DNA of 64,000 nt from positions 124,001-188,000 of the forward strand of contig CAVSNS010000051.1 in assembly GCA_963729325.1 (NCBI GenBank), written 5' to 3'. The notes beneath the pieces are model-generated. The model ran no database searches. It was not told the DNA's origin and worked only from the letters and a program-made list of their open reading frames with translations. Positions 37,563 to 47,682 of the stretch are shown here, piece after piece (position 1 is the stretch's first letter; each line of letters starts with the position of its first letter). The DNA comes from JABCYV01 sp963729325 (lineage in GTDB: Bacteria; Acidobacteriota; Terriglobia; Terriglobales; Acidobacteriaceae). The position numbers were made by a program, and so were the translations under genes.

Positions 37563-37601
37563 ATGTTCAATGATTCAATGTTTCAGTGACTCAATGAGCT
37601 A
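37562..37601. repeat. CATTGA repeat cluster, right of four-helix-bundle gene
   Basis: Contains TCAATG, CAATG and TCAATGA units, the reverse complement of the left cluster. With the left cluster it brackets the gene as an imperfect inverted repeat. Confidence 0.6.
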
Positions 37602-37606
37602 ATCCC

Positions 37607-37816
37607 ATGTATCACTACGATCCCAACACGGCTCTAGAAGAATTGACCGAAGATGCGACCCTCCCCAACCCCGTTCACGTTCGCGACATGATACTGCGCA
37701 AACGGCTGGGGCCAGACAAGTCACTCGAGCTAAACCGGTTATTCGTCGAATATCAAAGGCTCTTCGGCGAGGCGCAGAAGCTGGGGAAAGAAATCCTGAA
37801 ACAGTTGGCGGGCTGA
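37607..37816 (+). CDS. Small conserved-looking protein of unknown function
   Basis: A 69-residue acidic protein (MYHYDPNTALEELTEDATL...), predicted helical in its second half (LELNRLFVEYQRLFGEAQKLGKEIL). No family recognised. The ATG follows ATGAGCTAATCCC; no strong ribosome binding site. It ends 109 bases before proS. Confidence 0.5.
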   Translation: MYHYDPNTALEELTEDATLPNPVHVRDMILRKRLGPDKSLELNRLFVEYQRLFGEAQKLGKEILKQLAG

Positions 37817-37925
37817 CATTCATCGCCGATCCCGCACGGCAGGAAGCCAACGGCGGTCCTCCTGCATGTGTACGTAGTCCAATCAATTACAATAACCAAT
37901 TCCCTGCTACTCAGGACCCCCAAGT

Positions 37926-39695
37926 ATGCATCGCTGGTCTGAACTCTTTATCCCTACTCTGCGCGAGGCGCCGGCCGACGCCGAGGTAGCCAGCCATAAG
38001 CTTCTGGTGAGGGCGGGCTACATCCGCCAGCTTGCTGCCGGAATCTACTCCTATCTTTTTCTGGGAAACCGATCTTTCAACAAGATCATCGCTATTGTCC
38101 GCGAAGAGATGGACAAGATCGGCCAGGAGTTCTATTTACCGGCGCTGCATCCGCGTGAACTGTGGGAGGCCAGCGGGCGCTGGGCCGTGATGGGTGACAA
38201 CATGTTCCGCCTGAAAGACCGCAAGGGCGCCGACCTGTGCCTGAGCATGACCCACGAAGAAGTCATGACCGAAATTGCGCGCAAGGAGTTGCGCAGCTAC
38301 AAACAACTGCCGCAAATCTGGTACCAGATCCAGAGCAAATTTCGCGACGAAGCGCGTCCGAAATCCGGGTTGCTGCGCGTCCGTCAGTTCATGATGAAAG
38401 ATTCCTACTCGTTCGACATGGATCCGGCAGGGCTGGATGTTTCTTATCAAAAGCATTACGACGCCTACTGCCGCATCTTCGACCGCTGCGGGCTCAAGTA
38501 CATGGTCGTGGAAGCGCACTCGGGCGCAATGGGCGGATCACAGTCGCATGAGTTCATGGTGCGGACGCCAGCGGGTGAAGATCTGATCGTTAGCTGCGAA
38601 AGCTGCAGCTATGCGGCCAACCTAGAGAAGGCGATCTCGAAACTTGAGCCCGTAGACGATCTGCCTGCAGCGGGAGACGGCGATCCGTTGGAAGTGCACA
38701 CTCCAGGAATGAAGACGATTGAAGACGTCGCTCGGTTTCTGGGCGTGTCCCCAAAAAACAAAATTAAGACGTTGGCCTTGATGGCGAACGAACCGGACTC
38801 GAAAACCGGAAAGACGAAGCTGCGTCCGGTGGTGTTGCTGCTGCGTGGCGATCACCAGATGAATGAGGCCAAGCTGTCGACGGCCCTAGGCGGGAGAGAA
38901 ACTCGTCCCATGGAAGCCAACGAAATCGAGGAGCTCTTCGGCTCTCCAGCAGGATTCCTGGGACCAATCGGTATCACTTGGGCAAAAGACCTGAATGACA
39001 CCGAGCGTCCTGTGCTGCTGGTAGACAATGCGCTCGAGGGACGCAAAAACCTGATCGCAGGCGCGAATAAGGAAGACTATCACTTGAAGAATGTAATCCC
39101 CAGCCGCAACTTTCAGCCGACGGTCTACGTCGACTTGCGCAATGTGGCTGCGGGTGAAGCCTGCCCGAATTGCGGCGCTCCGCTGCGCATTGATACTGCA
39201 GTCGAGATCGGACACATCTTCAAGCTGGGCTACAAGTACTCGGAGTCGATGGGAGCCCGGGTGCTCGACAAAAATGGCAAAGAAGTTACGCCGATCATGG
39301 GCAGCTACGGAATCGGAATCGAGCGCATCCTGACTGCCGCCGTCGAGCAAGGTAACGATGAGAACGGCTTCTGGTTGCCGACGCAGATTGCGCCTTTCGA
39401 GATCATCATCACGCCGACCAATGTTGGCGATGAGAAGTTAAAGGCGGTAGCCGAAGACATTGCCCGCCGCCTGGAGACTTCTGGTTTCTCGGTGTTACTA
39501 GACGACAGGGACGAAAGGCCAGGGGTGAAGTTCAAGGATGCTGACCTGGTGGGCATTCCCTTTCGTGTCAACGTTGGAAAGAAGGTTACTGAAGGTACTG
39601 TTGAAGTGGTTCGGCGCTCGACACGGGAAATGCAGGATGCTAGCATCGCCGCAATAACTGACTACTTTCAGAAAGTCTTGCGGCCGGTGCCCTAG
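37926..39695 (+). CDS. proS: Prolyl-tRNA synthetase (bacterial type)
   Basis: A 589-residue class II synthetase. The catalytic core includes PTLREAPADAEVASHKLLVRAGYIRQLAAGIYS (residues about 10-42), motif 2 (FRDEARPKSGLLRVRQFMMKD) and motif 3 (SYGIGIERI). The YbaK-like editing insertion lies between motifs 2 and 3 (about residues 220-400), and a C-terminal anticodon-binding domain (FEIIITPTNVGDEKL) ends the protein. Full length with no break. The start ATG has weak ribosome-binding context. A short inner-membrane protein gene follows. Confidence 0.97.
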   Translation: MHRWSELFIPTLREAPADAEVASHKLLVRAGYIRQLAAGIYSYLFLGNRSFNKIIAIVREEMDKIGQEFYLPALHPRELWEASGRWAVMGDNMFRLKDRKGADLCLSMTHEEVMTEIARKELRSYKQLPQIWYQIQSKFRDEARPKSGLLRVRQFMMKDSYSFDMDPAGLDVSYQKHYDAYCRIFDRCGLKYMVVEAHSGAMGGSQSHEFMVRTPAGEDLIVSCESCSYAANLEKAISKLEPVDDLPAAGDGDPLEVHTPGMKTIEDVARFLGVSPKNKIKTLALMANEPDSKTGKTKLRPVVLLLRGDHQMNEAKLSTALGGRETRPMEANEIEELFGSPAGFLGPIGITWAKDLNDTERPVLLVDNALEGRKNLIAGANKEDYHLKNVIPSRNFQPTVYVDLRNVAAGEACPNCGAPLRIDTAVEIGHIFKLGYKYSESMGARVLDKNGKEVTPIMGSYGIGIERILTAAVEQGNDENGFWLPTQIAPFEIIITPTNVGDEKLKAVAEDIARRLETSGFSVLLDDRDERPGVKFKDADLVGIPFRVNVGKKVTEGTVEVVRRSTREMQDASIAAITDYFQKVLRPVP

Positions 39696-39732
39696 GGAAT
39701 CGACCCGTGGCGTGCCGCAAGCGGAGCAGAAT

Positions 39733-40089
39733 ATGGGTTCGATCAAACTCATCTTTGGCGTTTTCGTGATTATCGCCGCTATATTCTTGGGCGCGGAGCT
39801 GATTCCACCCTATTTCTCCAACTACCAGTTTGAGGATGAAATAAAGACCGAGGCCCAGCTTGCAACTTACAGCACCAAGCCGGAAGACGCTATCCGGGAT
39901 ACCATTTTCAAAAAAGCACAGGATTTGGAGATTCCGCTCACTAAAGAGCAGATCAAGGTTCATCGCACGGGACCGACTGGTACCGGGACAGTAATGATCG
40001 AAACCTCGTACATGGTTCACGTGAATCTGCCCGGCTATCCTCTGGATTTGCACTTCGAACCGTCGGTCAAAAACAAAGGTGCATTTTAG
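39733..40089 (+). CDS. DUF4845-like membrane-anchored protein
   Basis: A 118-residue protein: an N-terminal hydrophobic helix (IKLIFGVFVIIAAIFLGAEL) then a small soluble domain (ATYSTKPEDAIRDTIFKKAQDLEIPLTKEQIKVHRTG) resembling DUF4845 family members. Function unknown; probably periplasmic domain anchored in the inner membrane. Start 39733 preferred to 39712 because it places the helix at the N-terminus. Follows proS by 37 bases. Confidence 0.65.
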   Translation: MGSIKLIFGVFVIIAAIFLGAELIPPYFSNYQFEDEIKTEAQLATYSTKPEDAIRDTIFKKAQDLEIPLTKEQIKVHRTGPTGTGTVMIETSYMVHVNLPGYPLDLHFEPSVKNKGAF

Positions 40090-40308
40090 CCAAGCGGCGC
40101 TTCGCAGAATCGCCAAACGACACCGACGTCCAGCGCACCCGCGTATTCGGACGTGAACCTGCCACGTCAATCTCGCTTACTTCGGTACTCTTGTTTCCAG
40201 TTTTGGTAACCATCTAACATCCGGAAAGTCCTACTCCAGCGCTGAAAGTGGAACGAAAACCCAACCCACACACCAGTTGCGGTGGACAAGAGAATGCGGA
40301 GGGATGTG

Positions 40309-41560
40309 ATGGGCTTGACCAATAGAATCTTCTTCCTGGTGCTGGCCATCGTGGCCGGCATGAGCCTGGCGGGATGCGGAAAGCAGTGCTCCAACACTTC
40401 TCTCAGCGGCTCAGGCTCTAGCAGTGGAACGTCGGGAGGAATCACAACTGGGGGCAGCGTTTGCGGTTCCGGGTCAAATACCGGCGGTGGAGGCGGAGGC
40501 AGGAAGCACTACCAGTGTGTTCTTGTACTATTTCGCCACCAACAGTACTGGTGCTGGCATTATTGAGGCAGCAGGCCTCAGCAGCAGTGGCACCCTTGCA
40601 CTCCTGAACCCATTTACGCCACCCACCCTGCCCAGTACTGGCACCGACAACATGGTAATCGTGAATAAGCAGTTTCTATACGTTCCCATGGGCAACTCTA
40701 CGCTTCAAGCCTTCACCATCAATCACACTGGCGGAGCGCTCACGCCTATTGCTGGAACTCCATTTCCTGCGCCAGGAGCAGATTCGGCGATAAGCGATCC
40801 AAAAGGCCGCTTCCTCTTTGTCGGGGACGAATTCGCTGGCCAAATCGCAGTATTCCAGATCGATCAAACAACAGGCGCGTTGACAACCACAGGGACCTTC
40901 CAGAGTTTCAATATGGTTAGCGCCGATAGCTTGGCCGTGGATGGGAACGGGAAATTCTTATACGTGGGCCAAGGCTCGACTACGCCCCTAATTCCTATCG
41001 TTGCCTTCTCGATCGACCAAAACACTGGCGCCCTTACTGAAATCGCGGGCAGCCCGTTCAATTTAGGCGTTGCCACAGTACATGCGGACTCTAGCGGAAA
41101 ATTCCTGTTGGGGGTATCGGGCGTGCTGGACCAACCCAACTCTGCAACTGACGACCATATTTCCGTGTTCTCCATTAATTCGACAAGCGGGACGCCAACT
41201 GCGGTTGCCGGTTCTCCATTCTCTACGACGGCGGCACCGTTTGAGTTCGCGATCCATCCCAGCGGTCAGTTCGTTTACACCTTTGGTGAGGACCGCACCG
41301 GCGCAGTCGCCGCGCTTGAAGGCTACCAACTCAATACCAGCACGGGGGCGTTAACGGCCCTGCCGGGCTCCCCCTTCACCAGCCTGCCCATTGTTCAAGA
41401 TTGCCAGTTCGATCAGAGTGGCGGAGCGGCGTTTTGCATAGATGCCGTCGGGGGCGCGAAGTTTTCCGTGCTGACTGCAAATCCAACCACCGGGGCGCTT
41501 ACGCATACCGTCCAGGATCTGACGGTTACAAACAACTTCCCCTTCGCAATCACCGACTAG
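40309..41560 (+). CDS. Lipoprotein with lactonase-type beta-propeller (frameshift near 40500)
   Basis: The N-terminus from 40309 is a lipoprotein signal: MGLTNRIFFLVLAIVAGMSLAGC with the lipobox LAGC, followed by a Ser/Gly linker. Near 40500 an extra base interrupts the frame; removing it joins the Gly-rich linker to GSTTSVFLYYFATN and the propeller. Repeats such as FLYVPMGNSTLQAFTIN, FLFVGDEFAGQIAVFQID and FVYTFGEDRTGA match 6-phosphogluconolactonase-like (YncE/lactonase) blades. About 416 residues. GGAGGG eight bases before ATG supports the start. Such acidobacterial lipoproteins are usually structural or binding proteins, not proven lactonases. Confidence 0.75.
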
Positions 41561-41798
41561 CCTGCGGAGAATCGGAAGCGTCACATGCAGAAGCCGAGAG
41601 GCCGGTGTACCAGAGTACCAACCGCCCAGCGGCAAAATCATCGTTCGACGGGTTAAAATGAGTCATCTTTCCCCGAAGGCGAACGACCGGAGTCGAACAC
41701 CGCGAGCCTGACGGCGAAAAAATTGTTCGCGTTCGGATAACAATACTGGCGCAATCCATCGTCAAAGTAGGTATGGAATTCGGTTCCAGCCCTCATCC

Positions 41799-44341
41799 GT
41801 GGCCATAACACTCAAGATTCCGAAAAGTTCGACCTCTGGTAAAGGCACCCAGGATCCGGTAGTCCGAGCCGCATTGATCGTTTTCGTAGTGCTCGCGACC
41901 TGCGTCGGCGGCATGTTCACTTACCTTTATGTGAAGTACGATCGCATTATCGATCAGCGCTTCAAAGGACCGGTATTCAGCAGCTCAGCCACCATCTACG
42001 CCATTCCTCAAGCCCTTCGCGTGGGCGCGAAGGCGGAATCCAAAGAGATAGCGTCGCGACTTCGTCGGACGGGCTATACCGAGACGGATGGGCAATCCTT
42101 GATGGGCAGCTACCGCTTGCTTGAGGGTGGGATCGAAATTAAACCTGGTCCCAACTCGTATCATAGTCCTGAACCCGCGACCATTCGCATTCGGGGCGGA
42201 CAGGTAGAGAGCATCACAGGGAAATCAGGCGAGCTGGCAGCCTATGAGCTCGAGCCGCAAAAGATCACATCGCTGTTTGATGCAGAGCAACGCTCAAAGC
42301 GGCAAGTCATCAAGTACGACGACATTCCCAAAATCCTGGTAGACGCAGTCCTCGCTATCGAAGACCGCCGCTTCTTCGAGCACAACGGCGTAAATTTTGT
42401 CCGCATGGCCGAAGCCACCTGGATTGACCTGACCCACCAGCGTCACGAGCAGGGCGGTTCCACCATCACCATGCAGCTCTCTCGCGGCTTTTTTCTCACC
42501 CCCGAAAAGAAAGTGAAACGGAAGCTGGTGGAGATGCTGATTGCCATGGAGCTGGAGCACAAGTTCAGCAAGCAGCAGATTTTCGAGTTTTATGGGAACT
42601 GGGTGGACCTCGGTCAGCGCGGTTCCTTTGCTGTAAGCGGCTTTGCGCAAGCATCGAGGGCGTATTTCAACAAGGACCTGAAGGACATCACCCTGCCCGA
42701 GGCGGCAATGCTGGCGGGAATCATTCAGCGGCCGAGCTACCTGTCGCCTTATCGCCATCCGGAACGCGCGCTGGAGCGGCGCAACCTGGTGCTCGACAGC
42801 ATGGTGGATACGCATGCCATCTCCAAAGCCGATGCCGAAAAAGCAAAGGCGACAGCCTTAAAGCTGGCTCCGCCCAATGTGGAGGCGAGCGACGCACCGT
42901 ACTTTGTTGATCTGGTTCGCGACACAGTGATCAATAAGCTGGATGAGCGCCAGATGAATGAGCAATCCTATCGGATATACACCACGCTCGATCCAGATTT
43001 GCAGAAATCCGCCGCCCAAGCCGTGGAAATGGGGATGAAACTGGTGGATGACCAGGTCACCAAACTGCGCACCAAGCGGGTGAAGGTTGGCAAGAACAAG
43101 TTCGAGAGCGTCGTCGCACCTGGTCCGCAGGCACAAGTGGCGCTGGTGGCGATGGACCCCCACACTGGCGAAGTATTGGCTCTCGTGGGTGGACGCAATT
43201 ATGGACTCAGCCAATTAAATCATGCGGTGGCGAAACGTCCGACCGGATCCATCTTCAAGCCGTTCGTTTATGCCGCGGCCATGAATACCGCGCTGGACGG
43301 CGCAAATCCGGTGTTTACGCCGGCGTCACTGGTCGAAGACGAGCCCACCACGTTTTCCTACGGTGATCAGATCTACGAGCCGCGCAATTACAAAGAGGAA
43401 TATCACGGAGAAGTTACAGCCCGCTACGCTTTGGCACTCTCCTTGAACAATGCGACCGTAAAGCTGGCTGAGCAAGTGGGCTATGACAAAGTCGCAGACC
43501 TGGCGAAGTCCGCGGGGATTGTTTCGGTCAAGGCCACTCCGGCCATGGCTTTAGGCGCCTACGACGCCACTCCCATGGACATGGCGGCGGCTTACACGGT
43601 ATTCGCCAACCAAGGGGCACGGATTTCGCCAGTCGTAGTTAACTCCGTGCGCAACCAGAACGGCGACGTAGTCATGGATTTCAAGCCAGAACAACGACCG
43701 GTTCTGGACTCGCGCGTGGCATACCTGATGACCAACATGATGGAAGGCGTGTTGAACTTCGGCACCGCTTTCCCGGTCCGTGCCCGCGGATTCAATGCCC
43801 CCGCCGCTGGCAAAACCGGTAGCTCGCACGATGGTTGGTTCGCCGGGTACACCAGCAACCTTCTGTGCATCGTGTGGGTCGGCTATGACGATTACAGTGA
43901 TCTTCATTTGAGTGGAGCGCAAACCGCCGCGCCCATCTGGGCGGAATTCATGAAGAAAGCTGTTGCCCTTCCGCAATACTCGGACGTGAAGTCTTTCGGC
44001 CAGCCTGCCGGGGTGGTGGATGTGCAACTGGACAAGCTAACTAATCTTTTGGCAACCCCTTCGTGTCCTGACAATTACACTGCCGCCTTCATTGCCGGCA
44101 CCGAACCCAGCCAAACCTGCGACCAGGGTACGGGGGTGGGCGGCTTCTTCTCCCGAATCTTCGGACTGGGAACGATAAGGTCCTTCCGCCTCCACCGGCA
44201 GGCGCAGGATCAGAGGTGGCGGCAGAGGATGCTAAGAAGAAAAAGGGTCTATTCGGTAAAATCGTGGGTATCTTTAAGGAGGACAAGTCGTCTAACTCTA
44301 CGCCGCCCAAACCACCGGAGAATGGCGACCCTCCTCACTAG
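41799..44341 (+). CDS. Class A penicillin-binding protein (frameshift near 44170)
   Basis: A bifunctional peptidoglycan synthase of about 847 residues. It has an N-terminal membrane helix (AALIVFVVLATCVGGMFTYLYV), a UB2H-like region, a glycosyltransferase 51 domain with EDRRFFEHNGVN and QGGSTITMQLSR, and a transpeptidase domain with SxxK in TGSIFKPF, SxN in SLNNATV and KTG in AGKTGSS. Near 44170 one base appears to be missing: restoring it (GLG then NDKVLPPPP) gives a Lys-rich tail ending PPENGDPPH and a stop at 44339-44341. Without it the frame runs into the TPR gene. All catalytic motifs precede the break. Confidence 0.9.
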
Positions 44342-44393
44342 ACCGCGGCGAACGGCCCCGCGGAGTTTTGGCTTATCTGCAGGAGGTAAGATT

Positions 44394-45199
44394 ATGTGTG
44401 AGTCTCAGCTTGCCGCTTTACTGTTCGTAATTTTGGTCGCTCCCATCAAGCGCCGGCGCAAGTCGGCCCCACCGACCAGGTTCAGGTCAGTCCACCGCAG
44501 ATACGGCGCGCCGATCCGCCCACCATCAATGCTTCAGTCACTGAACTGGAGCAGCGCGGTGATGAATTGCGCGCAGAAAAATCCTACCTGGATGCCCTGG
44601 ACTACTATCGAGCGGCGCTGGCCAAGAAACCGGAACCCAAGGTTTACAACAAGATGGGAATCGTAGAACTGCAGATGCAGCGCTTCCGCGAGTCGCAGAA
44701 AAGCTTTGAACGTGCCATCCATGATGATCACAACTTTGCCGACGCCTATAACAATCTTGGGGCCGTCCACTACGAAGAAAAGGGCTATCGGAAGGCCATT
44801 AAACTGTACTTGAAAGCGATTGAACTCCGGGGAGACGTTGCATCCTACTATAGCAACCTGGGCGCTGCGTACTTCTCCAAGAATGAATTTGAGAAGGCGC
44901 TGCAAGCCTACAACCGTGCTTTGGAATTGGATCCGGACGTGTTGGAGAGGACTTCACGTACGGGCGTGACCGCCCAACTGGCGTCGCCTGGAGATCGCGC
45001 CCACTACAGCTACGTGATGGCCAAACTCTACGCCAAGATGGGCGCCACCGACCGGTCGCTGGAGTATCTGCGTAAGGCCATGGAAGAGGGCTACAAGGGA
45101 ATTGACCAGGTGTATAAAGACGCCGAGTTTGCCGGGCTGCGCAATGACCCCCGCTTTGTAGCGCTGATGAGCGCCCGCCCGCCGGGAATACCTGAATAG
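44394..45199 (+). CDS. Secreted TPR-repeat protein (frameshift near 44441)
   Basis: Starts at an ATG with an ideal AGGAGG upstream (44381-44386). The signal peptide LAALLFVILVA is in the frame of the PBP gene. One base missing near 44441 then joins it to QAPAQVGPTDQV and the TPR part (ELEQRGDELRAEKSYLDALDYYRAALAKKPEPKVYNKMG...). At least three TPR units (YDEALDYYRAAL, QKSFERAIHDDHNFADAYNNLGAV, IKLYLKAIELRGDVASYYSNLGAAYF) follow. About 267 residues. A periplasmic adaptor for the upstream PBP is plausible but inferred only from adjacency. Confidence 0.75.
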
Positions 45200-45324
45200 G
45201 CCTGGTTTCGGGTTGAATGGGTATTACAAAACTTTACAAAATCTGACGCGACTTTTTATGAAGCCGGGGGTTAGATTCGGCAAATACTCCTGAAAACAAC
45301 AGGGTGAGTAAGGAGAAACGGTAG

Positions 45325-45377
45325 CCCATCGGTCGTCGACCCGAGCACGCCCCAAGCAGACGGCCGGTGGGTTTTTT
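45325..45377 (+). terminator. Strong rho-independent terminator, possibly ending a small RNA
   Basis: A 13-bp stem CCCATCGGTCGTC / GACGGCCGGTGGG (45325-45337, 45359-45371, two G-U pairs) followed by TTTTTT (45372-45377). It lies 125 bases downstream of the TPR gene, so it may terminate that transcript or a short independent RNA. Confidence 0.7.
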
Positions 45378-45432
45378 AAGTTAGCCATTAGCTTTCTGGC
45401 AGTTGGCGCGCCCAGCGCGTACTCGCCAAAAA

Positions 45433-46077
45433 CTATTGGTCGGTGCTTTTCTGCGGACTCCGCTCACAGATGTACTGGCTGACTACCCGCTTCCACTTCC
45501 CTTGCGCTTTCAGGATGTACTCGATCGCGTCACGCAGGGCCCCGTCTCCGCCGGAATGGGACGTGACGTAGTGTGCTTCTTTTTTCACCTCAGAGCGCGC
45601 GTTGGCCACGGCAACGGCCAGTCCGCAGTTGCGCATCACAGGAAGATCGATGACGTCGTCTCCCACGAAAGCGGCTTCACCTGCCGAAATTGACTCCTGC
45701 TTCAGGATTTGCTTGAAGCACGTCAGTTTGTCTTGGATGCCCTGATGCACATGCTCGAGCCTGAGGTCACGGGCGCGCAGGGCGACGGTCTCCGAGATGC
45801 GCTTAGTGATCAGCCCCGTCTTGATGCCCGCGAGGCGAGCCAAGGAAATCGCGGCACCGTCATGCGCGTGGAAACCCTTGGCTTCGATCATGGTCTGACT
45901 GATCAAGCCGAAACCGCCCTGATCTTCACCTTTGAAGGCGCGTCCCTCGGTCGCTGGCGCGGCGCCGATGGGAGCAGGAAAAACAAAAATCTTGCCGTCA
46001 GTGAGAACACCATCTACATCGAAAAGCAGGAGCCTGATGTTCTTAGCTCGAGATTGAGCCGATTGTGCTTTGGCCAT
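45433..46077 (-). CDS. kdsC: Kdo-8-phosphate phosphatase KdsC (HAD family)
   Basis: A 214-residue HAD phosphatase of the C0 subgroup without a cap domain. Motif I is FDVDGVLTDG, motif III is around KRISETVALRA, and motif IV is AFVGDDVIDLPVM. It hydrolyses Kdo-8-phosphate to Kdo. A short insertion (VFPAPIGAAPATEGRAFKG) follows motif I compared with E. coli KdsC. Start at 46077 chosen because it begins 14 residues before the HAD domain; an upstream frame to 46167 adds a low-complexity stretch. Third Kdo gene in the window. Confidence 0.9.
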   Translation of the reverse strand: MAKAQSAQSRAKNIRLLLFDVDGVLTDGKIFVFPAPIGAAPATEGRAFKGEDQGGFGLISQTMIEAKGFHAHDGAAISLARLAGIKTGLITKRISETVALRARDLRLEHVHQGIQDKLTCFKQILKQESISAGEAAFVGDDVIDLPVMRNCGLAVAVANARSEVKKEAHYVTSHSGGDGALRDAIEYILKAQGKWKRVVSQYICERSPQKSTDQ

Positions 46078-46282
46078 GGCGGGGATTCTAGCACCAGGCC
46101 GCAGACGAACTGGCTCGGCGCGCCTTCGCGGCTGAGAAGAACTTACCTCGGCGGCTAAAGCCTTCACTGAGTTGAGAGCATTTATCGCAGCGCTGGAAGC
46201 GCTGCGCCACCCAAAGCCAGAGTTCTCTGCTGCCTGTACAGCCGGAGGACGATTGGGCCCGCCGTAAAAATTAGTTTGCCTC

Positions 46283-47050
46283 CTAAAAACCGATCACATC
46301 CACAGTCAGGTTATATGCCGGCGAAGCGCCCCACTTGGGGGGCGAGAAATGGTACGTCATCAGTTGTACCGTCGCGCCAGCCCTCACGCGAATGGGAAAC
46401 ACCATCATCGTGGGAACACCGTTCGGATTGGCGCATCCGGTCTGCGTTTGACTTCTGGAATACTCGTCCGTGGAGATGACGTCCACACACATTACGTCGC
46501 CGGCGGAGTTTGGCACCTCGTCAAAATCAACCCGGACGAGATAGCTTTTATCGACGCTTGGGGCAGTCAAGATTGATTGCAAATTCGGATAACTTGCATT
46601 GGTCCACTGCAGCAGATCCTTATGATAGCTGGTGAGTGAGGTCTTCCCTGCAGCCGGGATCCAGAATCCAATCCCGCGAACAAAAAGATCGTAGCTGGTC
46701 CCGACTATTCCTCTGGTTTCCACAGTTACTCGGGTGTTGGCCGCGACCCGGATGGGGAACGCGATGCCCTGGGGCAGTCCGTTGTTGAGCAGTGCAAGGC
46801 TTTGCGATTGTGGGCCTTGCTCGTCGGTCCAGCGAAGAGTGGCAGTGATGTTCCCCATCACGGTGGTCGGCTGGTTGATGTACAAGGACATCAAATAGCT
46901 GCCGCTCGCGCTGGGCGGAGCCATGACACGGGTGGCCGAGAAGACCGTTGTCCGGTTAACAAAGTCCTTTGCGATGTCGGTAAGGCGTGCGGTCGCGTTC
47001 AGCGGGGCGGCCAGAAGCATTGTGATGGCGAGCAGGCGTCTCCATTTCAT
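46283..47050 (-). CDS. Secreted beta-rich protein, paralogue of the next gene
   Basis: A 255-residue protein with signal peptide MKWRRLLAITMLLAAPLNATA, then TDIAKDFVNRTTVFSATRVMAPPSASGSYLMSLY and two repeated beta domains each ending in YDLFVRGIGF or YNLTVDVIGF. Function unknown. The first ~115 residues are clearly related to the whole of the 47060-47473 protein, indicating a tandem duplication. AGGAGCTAG precedes the ATG. The pair is probably cotranscribed with a nine-base gap. Confidence 0.65.
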   Translation of the reverse strand: MKWRRLLAITMLLAAPLNATARLTDIAKDFVNRTTVFSATRVMAPPSASGSYLMSLYINQPTTVMGNITATLRWTDEQGPQSQSLALLNNGLPQGIAFPIRVAANTRVTVETRGIVGTSYDLFVRGIGFWIPAAGKTSLTSYHKDLLQWTNASYPNLQSILTAPSVDKSYLVRVDFDEVPNSAGDVMCVDVISTDEYSRSQTQTGCANPNGVPTMMVFPIRVRAGATVQLMTYHFSPPKWGASPAYNLTVDVIGF

Positions 47051-47059
47051 GTCTAGCTC

Positions 47060-47473
47060 CTAGTTCCAGAAGCCCACGCCAGTGACAAAAAGGTTGTAGC
47101 TGCCACTGACGGTCCCCGTGGTTGAAACGGTGAGGCTGGTATTTGCCTTGAGGCGAACGGCGAAGCAGGCCGATCCGCCTAAGACCGGGAACGTCTGCTG
47201 GTTGCCGTTTTCGTCCGTCCATCCGATTGTGGCGGAGACTGTGCCTCCGGCCGACTGGTCGAGGTAAACGGTGACCAGATAGCTCCCGTCTGCGGTAGGG
47301 GCGGTCATTACGCTGGTCGAAGAGAATATTGCGGTCTGATTGAGAAAGTCCTGCCGGACTTCGGTAAGCGATGCACTAGCCGTCGCCAGCAAAACCGACA
47401 ATAGGATTAGGGAGGCGAATGATTTTCGGGCCACGGACTTTTTCCTGTTCTCGTTCTTGAAGGCTGAGGGCAT
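47060..47473 (-). CDS. Secreted beta-rich protein, single-domain paralogue
   Basis: A 137-residue exported protein (KSFASLILLSVLLATASA signal) with SLTEVRQDFLNQTAIFSSTSVMTAPTADGSYLVTVYLDQ, paralogous to the first domain of its downstream neighbour, and the same C-terminal YNLFVTGVGF. Function unknown. It is upstream of 46283-47050 in the same direction and divergent from lhr. Confidence 0.65.
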   Translation of the reverse strand: MPSAFKNENRKKSVARKSFASLILLSVLLATASASLTEVRQDFLNQTAIFSSTSVMTAPTADGSYLVTVYLDQSAGGTVSATIGWTDENGNQQTFPVLGGSACFAVRLKANTSLTVSTTGTVSGSYNLFVTGVGFWN

Positions 47474-47593
47474 GTTATGCAGAGATCTTTCGGTGGGAAA
47501 GGTTGCGCGTCACACGGGAGGAGAAATTGGTGCCGAAGTGGGATTTGGCGGGACGAGTAGTGCCCCCGGTTTGGATCTGGGAACCTCACGCAA

Positions 47594-47621
47594 GATCCCT
47601 CGCGAAGAGCTCGGGATGACA
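47594..47621. repeat. GATCCCT...CGGGATGACA dispersed repeat
   Basis: In the divergent region upstream of lhr; shares the GGATC...GGGATGACA ends with 9841-9900 and 58195-58230. Confidence 0.45.
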
Positions 47622-47682
47622 GCCGCGACCTCGGCGAGGCGAAGGCGAAGCTTTTACGAAAGTCTCGTGCTAGAATATCCTG

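Noticed and set aside
41685..41765. tRNA-like stretch with GTTCGACTCC-like T-loop on the minus strand
   Set aside because: The T-arm stem does not pair and no anticodon or acceptor stem could be placed.
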